Source: Maledivibacter halophilus (lineage in GTDB: Bacteria; Bacillota; Clostridia; Peptostreptococcales; Caminicellaceae). Taken from it: DNA of 64,000 nt. Below the pieces are notes generated by a model. The model made no database searches, was not told the DNA's origin, and saw nothing but the letters and a program-made list of their open reading frames with translations. This document shows, one piece after another, positions 24,623 to 34,259 of the stretch. The stretch lies in assembly GCF_900167445.1 (NCBI RefSeq), contig NZ_FUZT01000001.1, forward strand, positions 848,190 to 912,189, read 5' to 3'. The first letter of the stretch is position 1, and each line of letters begins with the position of its first letter. The position numbers were made by a program, and so were the translations under genes.

Positions 24623-26548
24623 ATGGAACAAGTGAAAGTTACTTTGAAGGATGGTTCTGTAAAAGAGGTTCCTAAGGGAACTACTATATTAGAATTAGCT
24701 AAGAGTATTAGTGGAAGACTTGGGAAAGAAGCTGTTGCTGGTGAGTTAAATGGAAAGGTTGTAGATTTAAATTACAAATTGGATAAAAATTGTAAGATTA
24801 ATATTTTTAAATTTGATGATGAAGAAGGAAAAGATGTATTTAGACATACAAGTTCTCATATACTAGCCCAAGCTGTTCAAAAACTATTTCCAGGGACAAA
24901 ATTAGCTATAGGTCCTGCAATTGAAAATGGTTATTATTATGATTTTGATTCTGACCATAAGTTCACACCGGAAGATTTAGAAAAGATTGAAAAAGAAATG
25001 AGTAAGATAGCCAAGGAAGGTCTTAATCCTGAAAGATTTGAACTTCCAAGGGAAGAAGCAATAAAATATATGGAAGAAAAAGGAGAGCCTTATAAAGTAG
25101 AATTAATTAAAGATTTACCTGAAGATGCTGTTATATCATTTTATAAGCAGGGAGATTTTGTTGATCTTTGTGCTGGGCCTCATCTTCCTACTACAAAAAT
25201 TGTAAAGGCTCTGAAGCTTTTAAGTATTGCAGGGGCTTATTGGAGAGGCGATGAAAAGAATAAAATGCTTCAAAGGATTTATGGAACTTCCTTTCCAAAG
25301 AAAAAATTATTAGAGGAATACATTAATAGGTTGGAAGAAGCTAAGAAGAGGGACCATAGAAAACTAGGCAAGGAATTAAAGCTGTTTACTATACTAGAAG
25401 AAGGACCAGGCTTCCCATTTTTCCTACCAAAGGGAATGGAACTTAAAAATACTTTAATGGATTATTGGAGAGAGGTACACAAGAGATGGGGATATGTAGA
25501 GGTTGAAACTCCAATTATATTGAACAGAAAGCTTTGGGAAACTTCAGGACACTGGTATCACTATAAGGAAAATATGTATACTTTAAAAATAGATGAGGAA
25601 GATTATGCTATTAAGCCAATGAATTGTCCTGGTGGAATGCTGGTTTATAAGACAGAGATGCGTTCCTATAGAGATTTCCCTATGAGAGTTGGGGAAGTAG
25701 GAAGAGTTCATAGACATGAATTGTCTGGAGCACTACATGGTCTTATGAGGGTTAGAGCTTTTACTCAAGATGATGCCCATATATTCATGCTACCGGAACA
25801 GATAAAAGATGAAATAAAGGGTGTTGCAAAATTAATAGATGAAGTTTATACAAAGTTTGGATTTAAATATCATGTTGAGCTATCTACTAGACCTGAAAAC
25901 TCAATGGGTAATGATGAAGATTGGAATATGGCTGAAGATGCATTGAGGGAAGCCTTAGAAGAGGAAAATCTTTCATATAAACTAAATGAAGGGGATGGGG
26001 CATTTTATGGACCTAAAATTGACTTTCATTTAGAAGATTGTATAGGTAGAACATGGCAATGTGGTACAATCCAGCTTGACTTTCAACTACCCCAAAGATT
26101 TGATTTAACATATATAGGTAAAGATGGTGAGAAGCATAGGCCTATTGTAATCCACAGAGTTGCATTTGGTAGCATAGAAAGATTTATTGGGATATTAATT
26201 GAACATTTTGCAGGTAAATTCCCTACATGGCTTGCACCAGAACAAGTGAGAGTTCTTCCAATAACTGATAAACATGTAGAATATGCTAAAAAGGTTGCTG
26301 AAAAGATCCAGAATAAGAATATTAAAGTGGAAGTAGATAGTAGAAATGAAAAAATAGGATATAAAATACGTGAGGCTCAGCTTGGTAAAGTTCCATATAT
26401 GCTTATACTAGGAGATAAAGAATTAGAAAATGATACAATATCCGTTCGTTCAAGGGATAAAGGAGAATTGGGAAATCAAGATGTAGATAGCTTTATTGAC
26501 AATGTAGTAGAGGAAATTAAAAATAGAACATTAATAATATCAGAATAA
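24623..26548 (+). CDS. thrS: Threonyl-tRNA synthetase
   Basis: 641 residues, full length. Domains in order: TGS (1-62), editing domain with HTSSH (75-79) and YWRGDEKNKMLQRIYGT, class II catalytic core with MNCPGG (zinc Cys), FTQDDAHIF (zinc His) and the motif 3 region RVAFGSIERFIGILIEH, then the HGTP anticodon-binding domain from about 540. Charges tRNA-Thr and edits Ser-tRNA-Thr. ATG 24623 follows AAGGAGG. Expression is controlled by the T-box leader; a bidirectional terminator follows. Confidence 0.98.
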   Translation: MEQVKVTLKDGSVKEVPKGTTILELAKSISGRLGKEAVAGELNGKVVDLNYKLDKNCKINIFKFDDEEGKDVFRHTSSHILAQAVQKLFPGTKLAIGPAIENGYYYDFDSDHKFTPEDLEKIEKEMSKIAKEGLNPERFELPREEAIKYMEEKGEPYKVELIKDLPEDAVISFYKQGDFVDLCAGPHLPTTKIVKALKLLSIAGAYWRGDEKNKMLQRIYGTSFPKKKLLEEYINRLEEAKKRDHRKLGKELKLFTILEEGPGFPFFLPKGMELKNTLMDYWREVHKRWGYVEVETPIILNRKLWETSGHWYHYKENMYTLKIDEEDYAIKPMNCPGGMLVYKTEMRSYRDFPMRVGEVGRVHRHELSGALHGLMRVRAFTQDDAHIFMLPEQIKDEIKGVAKLIDEVYTKFGFKYHVELSTRPENSMGNDEDWNMAEDALREALEEENLSYKLNEGDGAFYGPKIDFHLEDCIGRTWQCGTIQLDFQLPQRFDLTYIGKDGEKHRPIVIHRVAFGSIERFIGILIEHFAGKFPTWLAPEQVRVLPITDKHVEYAKKVAEKIQNKNIKVEVDSRNEKIGYKIREAQLGKVPYMLILGDKELENDTISVRSRDKGELGNQDVDSFIDNVVEEIKNRTLIISE

Positions 26549-26554
26549 TGGAGT

Positions 26555-26597
26555 AAAAAATAACTTCCTGATAAATACTATTAGGAAGTTATTTTTT
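26555..26597. terminator. Bidirectional terminator between thrS and ftsH-like gene
   Basis: AAAAAATAACTTCCT and AGGAAGTTATTTTTT form a 15-bp perfect stem with A/T runs on both sides. Confidence 0.92.
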
Positions 26598-26601
26598 AAG
26601 T

Positions 26602-28164
26602 TTATATAATAGAAACTTTTTGTGTGCTATTGTATTTCTCAATGATTGTATTTAAATCTTCGCCAGTTAGAGTTTCCTTTTCATATAAAACATTAGCTAC
26701 TTTGCTTAATAATTCTTTATTTAATTTTACTTTTTCTAAAGTGTCTTTGTAGCATAAATCGATTATTTTATTTATTTCCCTATCTATTATGTCGTAACAG
26801 TTTTTAATTAGGGTAGGTTCATAAAATCTATTTCCTAAATCACTCATACCATATTCGCAGACCATCTGAAAAGCTATTTCATTTGCTTTTTTCAAATCAT
26901 CCTTTGCTCCTGTTGAAATGTTTCCAAATATTACTTCTTCAGCTGCTCTACCACCAAGCATCACCTTTATTTTATTGAACAGCTCTTCCTTAGTTATTAA
27001 AAATCTTTCTTCATTTGGTGTATACATAACATATCCTAAGGCTTGGCTTCTAGGGATAATGGATATCTTTGAAATTAAATCTGAGCTCAATATTTTCCCC
27101 ATTAAAGCATGGCCAGCTTCATGAAAAGATACTCTTCTTTTTTCTTTTTCAATGATTGAGTAATTTTTTCTTTCAAGTCCACCAATGACCTTTTCGATGG
27201 CATTGTTAAAATCGTCAAAGTCAATAGATTTTTTATTATTTCTTACTGCTAAAATTGCAGCTTCATTAGCAATATTAGAAATATGGGCACCAGACATTCC
27301 ATGGGTTCTTTTTGCAAGCTCACTAATATTTATTTTTGGATTGATAGGCTTATTTTTAATATGAACTTTAAAAATCTCCTCTCGAGATTTAATATCTGGA
27401 TTTCCAATAAATATATTTCTATCAAATCTTCCAGGTCTTTTTAAAGCCTCATCAAGCATATCTATGCGGTTGGTAGCACCTATGACTATAACAGTTTGAT
27501 CATTGTTAAATCCATCCAATTCAATTAATAGTTGATTTAAAGTCTGATCCTTTTCGTTATTACTTTCTAAAGTTCTTTTAGCTCCAATTGCATCTATCTC
27601 ATCAATAAAAATTACTGAAGGAGCTTCTTTTCTGGCTTTTTCAAATAAAGCTCTTACTCTTTTAGCACCTACACCTACATATTTTTCTACAAATTCTGAT
27701 CCACTTGCTGCAATAAATTTGGAATTGGTTTCACCGGCAATAGCTCTTGCTAGTAGTGTTTTTCCAGTTCCAGGAGGACCATGTAATAATATACCCTTAG
27801 GAATTTTTGCCCCCATAGCTCTGTATTTATCTGGATTTTTTAAAAAGTCAATTATTTCTTCCAGCTCTTCCTTTGCCTCATCTAATCCAGCAACATCTTT
27901 AAAGCCTATTTTGGGTTCATTAGCTTTATCATTTTTTTTATCAGTTTTTTCAGTTTTGAGATTAACTGGGGCAAATTGAGGAGAACCATTATACTTTAAA
28001 AAATATATCAATAAAATAATAGTTATCAATATTATTATACTGATTCCAGAACTACTGATGCCAACATAACCTTTGGGCTTATTGTTAATACCAGGGCTAG
28101 TTAACATAAAAAAACCAAAAATTATTGAAGGTAACAATATAAATAAAAGGGACTTTTTTTTCAA
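26602..28164 (-). CDS. FtsH-family AAA zinc metalloprotease lacking the external domain
   Basis: About 520 residues (numbering below from the upstream GTG at 28176, 4 residues more). Two membrane segments (about 9-25 and 45-60) are separated by only about 18 residues, so the usual FtsH extracytoplasmic domain is missing. Next come the AAA module with GPPGTGKT (133-140), IFIDE (189-193) and the second-region RPGRFDR, then the protease with HEAGH (352-356) and the third-ligand region STGAKDD. It is a membrane-bound ATP-dependent protease. TTG 28162-28164 is 8 nt from AGGTG; GTG 28174-28176 is poorly spaced. Probably a paralogue rather than the housekeeping FtsH. Confidence 0.9.
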   Translation of the reverse strand: MKKKSLLFILLPSIIFGFFMLTSPGINNKPKGYVGISSSGISIIILITIILLIYFLKYNGSPQFAPVNLKTEKTDKKNDKANEPKIGFKDVAGLDEAKEELEEIIDFLKNPDKYRAMGAKIPKGILLHGPPGTGKTLLARAIAGETNSKFIAASGSEFVEKYVGVGAKRVRALFEKARKEAPSVIFIDEIDAIGAKRTLESNNEKDQTLNQLLIELDGFNNDQTVIVIGATNRIDMLDEALKRPGRFDRNIFIGNPDIKSREEIFKVHIKNKPINPKINISELAKRTHGMSGAHISNIANEAAILAVRNNKKSIDFDDFNNAIEKVIGGLERKNYSIIEKEKRRVSFHEAGHALMGKILSSDLISKISIIPRSQALGYVMYTPNEERFLITKEELFNKIKVMLGGRAAEEVIFGNISTGAKDDLKKANEIAFQMVCEYGMSDLGNRFYEPTLIKNCYDIIDREINKIIDLCYKDTLEKVKLNKELLSKVANVLYEKETLTGEDLNTIIEKYNSTQKVSII

Positions 28165-28468
28165 ATTAAATATCACCTGCCTTTTATTTTTTATTTAGTA
28201 TTAGTGTACCCAAAGTTAATTTAAAAAATAAATTAAAAGTTAAATTATATAAATTTTAAAAAATATATATATTAAAAAATATTTAAATTAAAATTAAAAA
28301 AAAGAAGGAAAATTCAGAATAGTGTAGAATTACTTTAATTAGCAATTGTAAAATTTTCTTGTGGAAGTAAATAATAATATATGTGTAAAAAAATATAAAT
28401 CATTATAAAAATAAACTATAAGGTTAATTTATGGAATTTTATTTGGCATGTCTACATATTTATGTATT

Positions 28469-28587
28469 AAGGAAATAGCATAATTTTTTATGCAAAAGCT
28501 TATTAATACATATAAACCTATAATTAGAAAAGTTATGGTATTAATATTTTGAAATTTTCTCCAACCTAAATTATGTAGTTTTCTCAA
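28469..28587. repeat. Family B element (B8)
   Basis: The left arm AAGGAAATAGCATAATTT and right arm AAATTATGTAGTTTTCTC are imperfect inverses. A half-copy CAATTGTAAAATTTTCTTG lies at about 28342-28360. Otherwise 28177-28689 has no gene. Confidence 0.55.
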
Positions 28588-28689
28588 TTTATTATTTTTC
28601 AATATATTTTGAAGGGAAAGGAGGTTAAATTTTAAAAGGATTTAAGTTGCAATGAAATATATTTATGAAAATTTGAGGGGGATTTAATT

Positions 28690-29907
28690 ATGTTTAAGAA
28701 AATTTTGTCTATTTTATTAGTGCTGATGTTAGTAGTTGGTTTAGCTGCATGTGGCCAGCAGCCAGCTTCAAATGAAGAACAGACTCCAGCAGAAGAAAAT
28801 AATGAACAAGAAGCTCCAGAGGAAGAGTCTAGTGAAGAAACAGCTTCTGATTCAGGAAAAGATGAGAAATGGAAAATAGGTATAATGACTGGTACCGTTG
28901 TGCAAAATGAAGAAGAATATAATGCAGCTCAAAATGTGTTAAAAGAATATGGTGAAGAACATATCATTACTATGACATATCCACCTAAATTTATGGATGA
29001 GCAGGAAACAACCATAGCAAATGTTACAAGTATGGCGGCAGATACTGATGTAAAGGCGATTGTAATTTGTCAGGCTGTACCTGGAACCTCAGCTGCTATA
29101 GATAAAGCTAAGGAAATAAGGGATGATATTCTATTTATAGCTGGAACACCTGGAGAAAATCCAGATGATATTTCAGCTAAGGCAGACTTAGTATTGCAAA
29201 TGGACGAACTTGCAATGGGTAAAACTGTACCAGAACAAGCTAAAAAGCAGGGAGCAAAGGTATTTATTCACTATTCATTCCCAAGACATATGTCCTATCC
29301 ACTTCTTGCTGCAAGAAGGGATATTATGGAGGAGCATTGTGCAGAAATAGATTTGGAATTTGTTGATGCTTCTGCTCCAGATCCAACAGGTGATGCTGGT
29401 GTATCAGGAGCTCAACAGTTTATACTTGAGGATGTACCAAGAATGATAGAAAAATATGGAAAGGATACAGCATTTTTCAGTACCAACTGTTCAATGCAAG
29501 TTCCTTTAATTAGTGCTGTACTACAAGGGGGAGCTATATATCCACAGCCTTGCTGTCCTTCTCCTTATCATGGTTTCCCATCAGCATTGGGTATAGAAAT
29601 ACCTGATGAGAAAAAGGGAGATATTGATTATGTAATAGAAGAGACTAGAAGAATAATCAAGGAAAAGGGTGGAGAAGGAAGATTCTCAACTTGGCCAGTA
29701 CCTGTTAATATGATGTATATTGAAGCCGGTGCAGAATATGCTAAGGCATATATAGAGGGAGAAACCGAGGGTAAGGTAGATCTAGAAGTGCTAAAGGCTA
29801 AATTTAAAGAATATGCCGAGACCGATGTACAAGTAAATATGCTTGAAGAAGGCGGAAAGAAATATGATAACTACTTTACTGTATTAATTGATTTCATTAA
29901 TTACTAG
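28690..29907 (+). CDS. DUF3798 lipoprotein, putative ABC substrate-binding protein
   Basis: 405 residues. Signal peptide with lipobox LAAC (Cys21), an acidic Glu/Ala/Ser linker (about 22-58), then a periplasmic-binding-protein-like fold beginning WKIGIMTGTVVQNEEEY. DUF3798 proteins are annotated as substrate-binding-like and occur with ABC components, but their ligand is unknown. A pair of Cys (QPCCPSPYHG) is notable. First gene of a four-gene operon; an AGGGGG-type site precedes the ATG. Confidence 0.88.
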   Translation: MFKKILSILLVLMLVVGLAACGQQPASNEEQTPAEENNEQEAPEEESSEETASDSGKDEKWKIGIMTGTVVQNEEEYNAAQNVLKEYGEEHIITMTYPPKFMDEQETTIANVTSMAADTDVKAIVICQAVPGTSAAIDKAKEIRDDILFIAGTPGENPDDISAKADLVLQMDELAMGKTVPEQAKKQGAKVFIHYSFPRHMSYPLLAARRDIMEEHCAEIDLEFVDASAPDPTGDAGVSGAQQFILEDVPRMIEKYGKDTAFFSTNCSMQVPLISAVLQGGAIYPQPCCPSPYHGFPSALGIEIPDEKKGDIDYVIEETRRIIKEKGGEGRFSTWPVPVNMMYIEAGAEYAKAYIEGETEGKVDLEVLKAKFKEYAETDVQVNMLEEGGKKYDNYFTVLIDFINY

Positions 29908-29929
29908 AATTTATATTTGAAAATTTAAA

Positions 29930-29961
29930 ATGTAAGGTTACCTGAAGGTAGCCTTACATTA
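29930..29961 (+). terminator. Intra-operon hairpin after the DUF3798 gene
   Basis: ATGTAAGGTTACC and GGTAGCCTTACAT form a 13-bp stem with one G-T or mismatch. There is no T-tract, so it probably stabilises or attenuates the transcript, giving more binding protein than transporter. Confidence 0.65.
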
Positions 29962-29994
29962 ATTATGAATAGACCTATAGGTGGTGAACATAAA

Positions 29995-31602
29995 ATGGAG
30001 GAACAATATGTATTACAAATGAAGAATATTGAAAAAAGTTATTTTGGAAATAAAGTTTTAAAGGGTGTAGATTTATCGGTTAAAAAAGGAGAAATTCATG
30101 CCCTTCTAGGGGAAAATGGAGCTGGGAAATCTACCCTTATGAATGTTTTATTTGGAATGCCTGTAATTCATTCAACAGGAGGATTTGAAGGAGAAGTTAG
30201 AATTGATGGAGCCAATATGAATGTAAAATCTCCTAAGGAAGCAATGGAATTTGGAATAGGTATGGTTCACCAGGAATTCATGTTAATACCAGGATTTACT
30301 TTAACAGAAAATATTAAACTTAATAGAGAAATAACTAAGAAAAATTTTTTGAATAGAATTTTTAAAAAGGATACATTAAAATTTTTGGATTTTAAACAAA
30401 TGAACACAGATTCTAGAGAATCTTTGGATACATTAGGTCTTGATATTGAAGAATGGGTTAAGGTTGCTGGATTACCCGTTGGTCATATGCAATTTATTGA
30501 AATTGCAAGGGAAATTGATAAAAAGGGTATAAAGCTTTTAGTTTTTGATGAACCTACGGCCGTATTGACTGAAAGTGAAGCCGACAATTTAATAGCATCC
30601 ATGAAAAAAATAGCTCAAAGGGGAATTGCGATTTTATTTATTACCCATAGATTGGATGAAGTTATTAAGGCTGCTGACAATGTAACTATATTAAGGGATG
30701 GAGAACTGGTTACTACAAGAAAGACGAAGGACACGAATGTGGGAGAACTTGCAGAGCTTATGGTTGGAAGAAAGATTGAGCTGACTAAATCAGAAGATAA
30801 TGAGGAAAAGGATAATAATAGAGAAGTTGTTTTGTCGTTGAAAAATTTAAAGGTAGATATGCCAGGTGAAGAAGTAAAGGGAATGAGTCTTGATATTATG
30901 AAGGGAGAAATATTTGGAATAGGTGGGTTGGCAGGACAAGGGAAAATAGGAATTGCCAATGGAATAATGGGGCTTTATGAAACTGAAGGAGAAATTATCC
31001 TAAATGGAGAAAAGCTTAATTTAAATGATACAAAGGATTCTTTAAAGAAGGGACTGGCCTTTGTATCTGAGGATAGAAGGGGAGTAGGCCTTCTTCTCGA
31101 TGAGTCAATTGAGCAGAATATTGTTGTTACCACTTTGCAAATAAAGGAAAAATTCCTAAAGAAGTTTGCTATTTTTAATCAAATTGATAGGGGAGCAGTA
31201 CGGAAAAATGCCCTTAAAATGATTAATGATTTAGATATAAGATGTACAGGCCCAGAACAATATACAAGAAGATTGAGTGGAGGAAATCAACAAAAGGTTT
31301 GTATTGCTAGGGCTCTTACCCTAGAGCCTAAAATTCTTTTGGTTTCAGAACCTACTAGAGGTATAGACATAGGTGCAAAAAAATTGGTTTTAGATTTATT
31401 GGTAAAATTGAATAAGGAATTGGGGATGACCATCGTTATGGCATCCAGTGAATTAGGAGAACTTAGATCTATTTGTAATAGAATAGCAATTATATCAAAG
31501 GGAAAGGTAGAAGGAATACTTAGGCCTGATGATAGTGATAGAGACTTCGGTTTGATGATGGCTGGAGAATATCGCAAACTACATAGTAAGGAGGCTATAT
31601 AA
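29995..31602 (+). CDS. Sugar/nucleoside-type ABC transporter ATPase (tandem domains)
   Basis: About 535 residues with two ABC domains, as in RbsA/YufO. First domain: Walker A GENGAGKST (39-47), an unusual signature LPVGHMQ in place of LSVGQQQ, and Walker B LLVFDEPTAVL. Second domain: degenerate Walker A GLAGQGKIG, an intact LSGGNQQKVCIARAL and LLVSEPTRGID. The second-site degeneracy is normal for this subfamily. The ATG at 29965 opens the frame, but ATG 29995 fits AGGTGG. Its stop overlaps the next start (TAATG). Confidence 0.93.
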   Translation: MEEQYVLQMKNIEKSYFGNKVLKGVDLSVKKGEIHALLGENGAGKSTLMNVLFGMPVIHSTGGFEGEVRIDGANMNVKSPKEAMEFGIGMVHQEFMLIPGFTLTENIKLNREITKKNFLNRIFKKDTLKFLDFKQMNTDSRESLDTLGLDIEEWVKVAGLPVGHMQFIEIAREIDKKGIKLLVFDEPTAVLTESEADNLIASMKKIAQRGIAILFITHRLDEVIKAADNVTILRDGELVTTRKTKDTNVGELAELMVGRKIELTKSEDNEEKDNNREVVLSLKNLKVDMPGEEVKGMSLDIMKGEIFGIGGLAGQGKIGIANGIMGLYETEGEIILNGEKLNLNDTKDSLKKGLAFVSEDRRGVGLLLDESIEQNIVVTTLQIKEKFLKKFAIFNQIDRGAVRKNALKMINDLDIRCTGPEQYTRRLSGGNQQKVCIARALTLEPKILLVSEPTRGIDIGAKKLVLDLLVKLNKELGMTIVMASSELGELRSICNRIAIISKGKVEGILRPDDSDRDFGLMMAGEYRKLHSKEAI

Positions 31603-32642
31603 TGACTGATTCAATCAGAGATATTACAAGAAAAATAGGGCTTCCAAGGATAATAATTTCTTTGTTTTTTATATTTCTATTGATATTAGCTGTAGGTATC
31701 GGTATGCCCTTTGATGCTTTACTTGGGGATATAATAAGGAGATTCGGAATGTTTGGTATTCTAGTTTTAGCTATGGTACCTGCAATTCAATCGGGAATAG
31801 GACCTAATTTTGCCCTTCCTCTGGGCATATTGTGCGGTATATTAGGTGGAATAGTTAGTATAGAGCTTGGGCTATTAGGTGCGCAAGGTTTTTGGGGTGC
31901 AATTCTTATATCTTTACCCTTTGCTGTATTAGTTGGGGTTGGATATGGAATGCTTCTGAATAGGATTAAAGGTTCTGAACTTGTCGTGGCATCCTATACT
32001 GGATTTTCTGCTGTTGCCTTTATGTGCATCATGTGGGTTGTACTGCCCTTTAAGCATAACGAAATGGTATGGCCTATTGGAAGGGGCTTAAGGGTTACTA
32101 TTTCTTTAGAATCAACCTTTGGATATATACTAAATAATTTTGGGGGATTTCATATTGGTAATTTTTATATGCCCACAGGTCTAGTACTATTTTTCTTTGT
32201 ATTGTGTTTAGTTGTATGGCTATTTACAAGAAGTAAGATAGGTATAGCTATGAAGGCAGCAGGAGATAATCCCAAGTTTGCAATTGCTTCAGGTATAGAT
32301 GTTGATAAATGTAGAATACTAGGAACCACCCTTTCTACAGTGCTTGGAGCAGTAGGTATAATAGCATATGCCCAAAGCTATGGCTTTTTTCAATTATATA
32401 TGGCTCCACTAATGATGGCCTTTCCAGCTGTTGCAGCAGTTTTAATAGGTGGTGCCACAGCTAAAAAAGCAAAAATATCCCATGTTATAATAGGAGTCTT
32501 TCTGTTCCAGGGACTTCTTACAATTGCCCTCCCCGTTGCAAATCAAATAATAAAGGTAGGAAATCTATCGGAGGTACTAAGAATGATAGTTCAAAATGGC
32601 ATTATATTGTATGCATTAACTAAAGTTGGGGGGGGAGAATAA
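31602..32642 (+). CDS. ABC transporter permease (BPD_transp_2 type), first subunit
   Basis: 346 residues, eight to ten hydrophobic segments, with the family pattern GIGPNFALPLGILCG, a mid-protein KIGIAMKAAGDNPKFAIASGIDV loop (here KAAGDNPKFA, the ATPase contact) and AAVLIGGATAKKA. Translationally coupled to the ATPase gene by overlap. Likely pairs with the next permease. Confidence 0.92.
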   Translation: MTDSIRDITRKIGLPRIIISLFFIFLLILAVGIGMPFDALLGDIIRRFGMFGILVLAMVPAIQSGIGPNFALPLGILCGILGGIVSIELGLLGAQGFWGAILISLPFAVLVGVGYGMLLNRIKGSELVVASYTGFSAVAFMCIMWVVLPFKHNEMVWPIGRGLRVTISLESTFGYILNNFGGFHIGNFYMPTGLVLFFFVLCLVVWLFTRSKIGIAMKAAGDNPKFAIASGIDVDKCRILGTTLSTVLGAVGIIAYAQSYGFFQLYMAPLMMAFPAVAAVLIGGATAKKAKISHVIIGVFLFQGLLTIALPVANQIIKVGNLSEVLRMIVQNGIILYALTKVGGGE

Positions 32643-32643
32643 T

Positions 32644-33960
32644 ATGGCAGAAATCAACAATACAGATGAAATAAGGAAAGAATCTGAAAACCAAAGCTTA
32701 TTAAAACAAATAAAAAAAATGATGTTTAATAATATAGTTACTTTGTTATTTCTCATACTATGCCTTGCAGGGGTTATATTATCTGAACTTCCAATATTTT
32801 TCATAGTAAATGAGCTATTAACTAGAATATTTAGAAATTCCTTTTTAGTCCTTGCCCTTATTATTCCTGTAATAGCAGGAATGGGACTTAACTTTGCCAT
32901 AACAGTAGGTGCCATGGCTGGGCAGGCTGCTATCATTGCAGTAACCCACTGGGGTGTACCTGGAATATATGGGTTTATACTTTGTGCTATTTTATCTGTA
33001 CCCCTTGCTGTAATATTTGGTGTTTTAACGGGAAGATTATTAAATAGAACAAAGGGACAAGAGATGATAACCAGCTTAATAACTGGATATTTTGCAAATG
33101 GTATATATCAGTTTATTTTTTTGTTTGGTATAGGAACATTTATCCCAATGGTAAACGAAGTTCTGATATTACCCAGTGGTGTTGGAATAAGAAATACTGT
33201 GGACTTAGCAAAGAATAATGGTATAAAATATGCGTTAGATGACTTGGTAAAATTTCCTCTTTTCAATGTTCTGCTTTTTATAAGTATTTTATCATTACTA
33301 TATTTTGCTTATAAATTATTTAAAAAAGATATTACTGTAGCTGAACGTGAAAATAGATATAAATATATAATCTATTTTGCATTGTCCATAATTGTGATTT
33401 TTATAAGTACTGGATTTATTTTGGATATAGGAATTCCAAAAGGATTAAAAGCTCTAAGGGTTTTAAAGGTTCCTATTGTTACAATGTTTGTAGTTTTGTT
33501 TTTATGTGCCTTTAATGTTTTAATAGTTAAAACAAAGCTAGGACAGGATTTCAGAACCGTTGGACACGATCAAAATATTGCAAAGGTTTCAGGCATTAAT
33601 GTTAATAGAGTTAGGGTGATAGCTATTACAATATCAACGGTTTTAGCTGCATGGGGACAATTGATATTTCTTCAGAACATAGGCATAATGAATACCTATG
33701 GTAGCCATGTCCAAATTGCTCTATTTTCTATAGCTGCTTTACTTGTTGGAGGAGCTTCTGTTACAAAGGCTACAATTGGGCAAGCGCTACTTGGGGTAAT
33801 ACTTTTCCATACATTATTTATAGTATCTCCTAAGGCAGCACAAAACCTTTTCGGGGATGCACAAATAGGAGAATTCTTTAGGAATTTTGTTTCCTATGGA
33901 GTTATAGGTATAGCCTTAGGCTTGCATGCATGGCAAAGAGCATTTGATAAAAAGAAATAG
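32644..33960 (+). CDS. ABC transporter permease (BPD_transp_2 type), second subunit
   Basis: About 438 residues. A hydrophilic N-terminal tail is followed by nine or more membrane segments, with GMGLNFAITVGAMAGQAA and a coupling loop KLGQDFRTVGHDQNIAKVSGI (here FRTVGHDQNIAKVSG). The frame is open from 32626 but ATG 32644 follows a G-rich GGGGGGGAG site. It overlaps closely with the first permease, forming a heterodimeric pore. Confidence 0.92.
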   Translation: MAEINNTDEIRKESENQSLLKQIKKMMFNNIVTLLFLILCLAGVILSELPIFFIVNELLTRIFRNSFLVLALIIPVIAGMGLNFAITVGAMAGQAAIIAVTHWGVPGIYGFILCAILSVPLAVIFGVLTGRLLNRTKGQEMITSLITGYFANGIYQFIFLFGIGTFIPMVNEVLILPSGVGIRNTVDLAKNNGIKYALDDLVKFPLFNVLLFISILSLLYFAYKLFKKDITVAERENRYKYIIYFALSIIVIFISTGFILDIGIPKGLKALRVLKVPIVTMFVVLFLCAFNVLIVKTKLGQDFRTVGHDQNIAKVSGINVNRVRVIAITISTVLAAWGQLIFLQNIGIMNTYGSHVQIALFSIAALLVGGASVTKATIGQALLGVILFHTLFIVSPKAAQNLFGDAQIGEFFRNFVSYGVIGIALGLHAWQRAFDKKK

Positions 33961-34016
33961 AGAATTTAATATTTTTTAGGAAAATGATTTCTTGATGTGA
34001 ATAGAATAAAAAACTA

Positions 34017-34045
34017 TTGACATAATATAAAAGTAATGATAAACT
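34017..34045 (+). promoter_or_regulatory. Sigma-A promoter of the infC operon
   Basis: TTGACA (34017-34022), 17-bp spacer, TAAACT (34040-34045). Confidence 0.7.
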
Positions 34046-34052
34046 AATTTAT

Positions 34053-34212
34053 GTTAAATGTATTAATGAAAATAAAGTAGAAGCATATCGTTTCTCACCT
34101 TGCGACTTGGTCAGTAAGGTAAATATAGCCTAATATATACTATTTATTTAACGCCTATATATTATTAATTGTGGCTATAAGACGAATGCTTAGACATTCG
34201 TCTTTTTGTTTT
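34053..34212 (+). promoter_or_regulatory. infC-rpmI-rplT leader with attenuator terminator
   Basis: A leader of about 200 nt follows the promoter. It contains a conserved-looking CTCACCTTGCGACTTGG segment and a terminator stem at 34180-34203, AGACGAATG with CATTCGTCT, then TTTTT. In Bacillus the homologous operon is repressed by L20 through premature termination, so the same is inferred here; the L20-binding fold itself was not modelled. Confidence 0.7.
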
Positions 34213-34259
34213 TTATATAATTTTCAGATATGTTTTTTAAATTTATCAGGAGGTGGACA

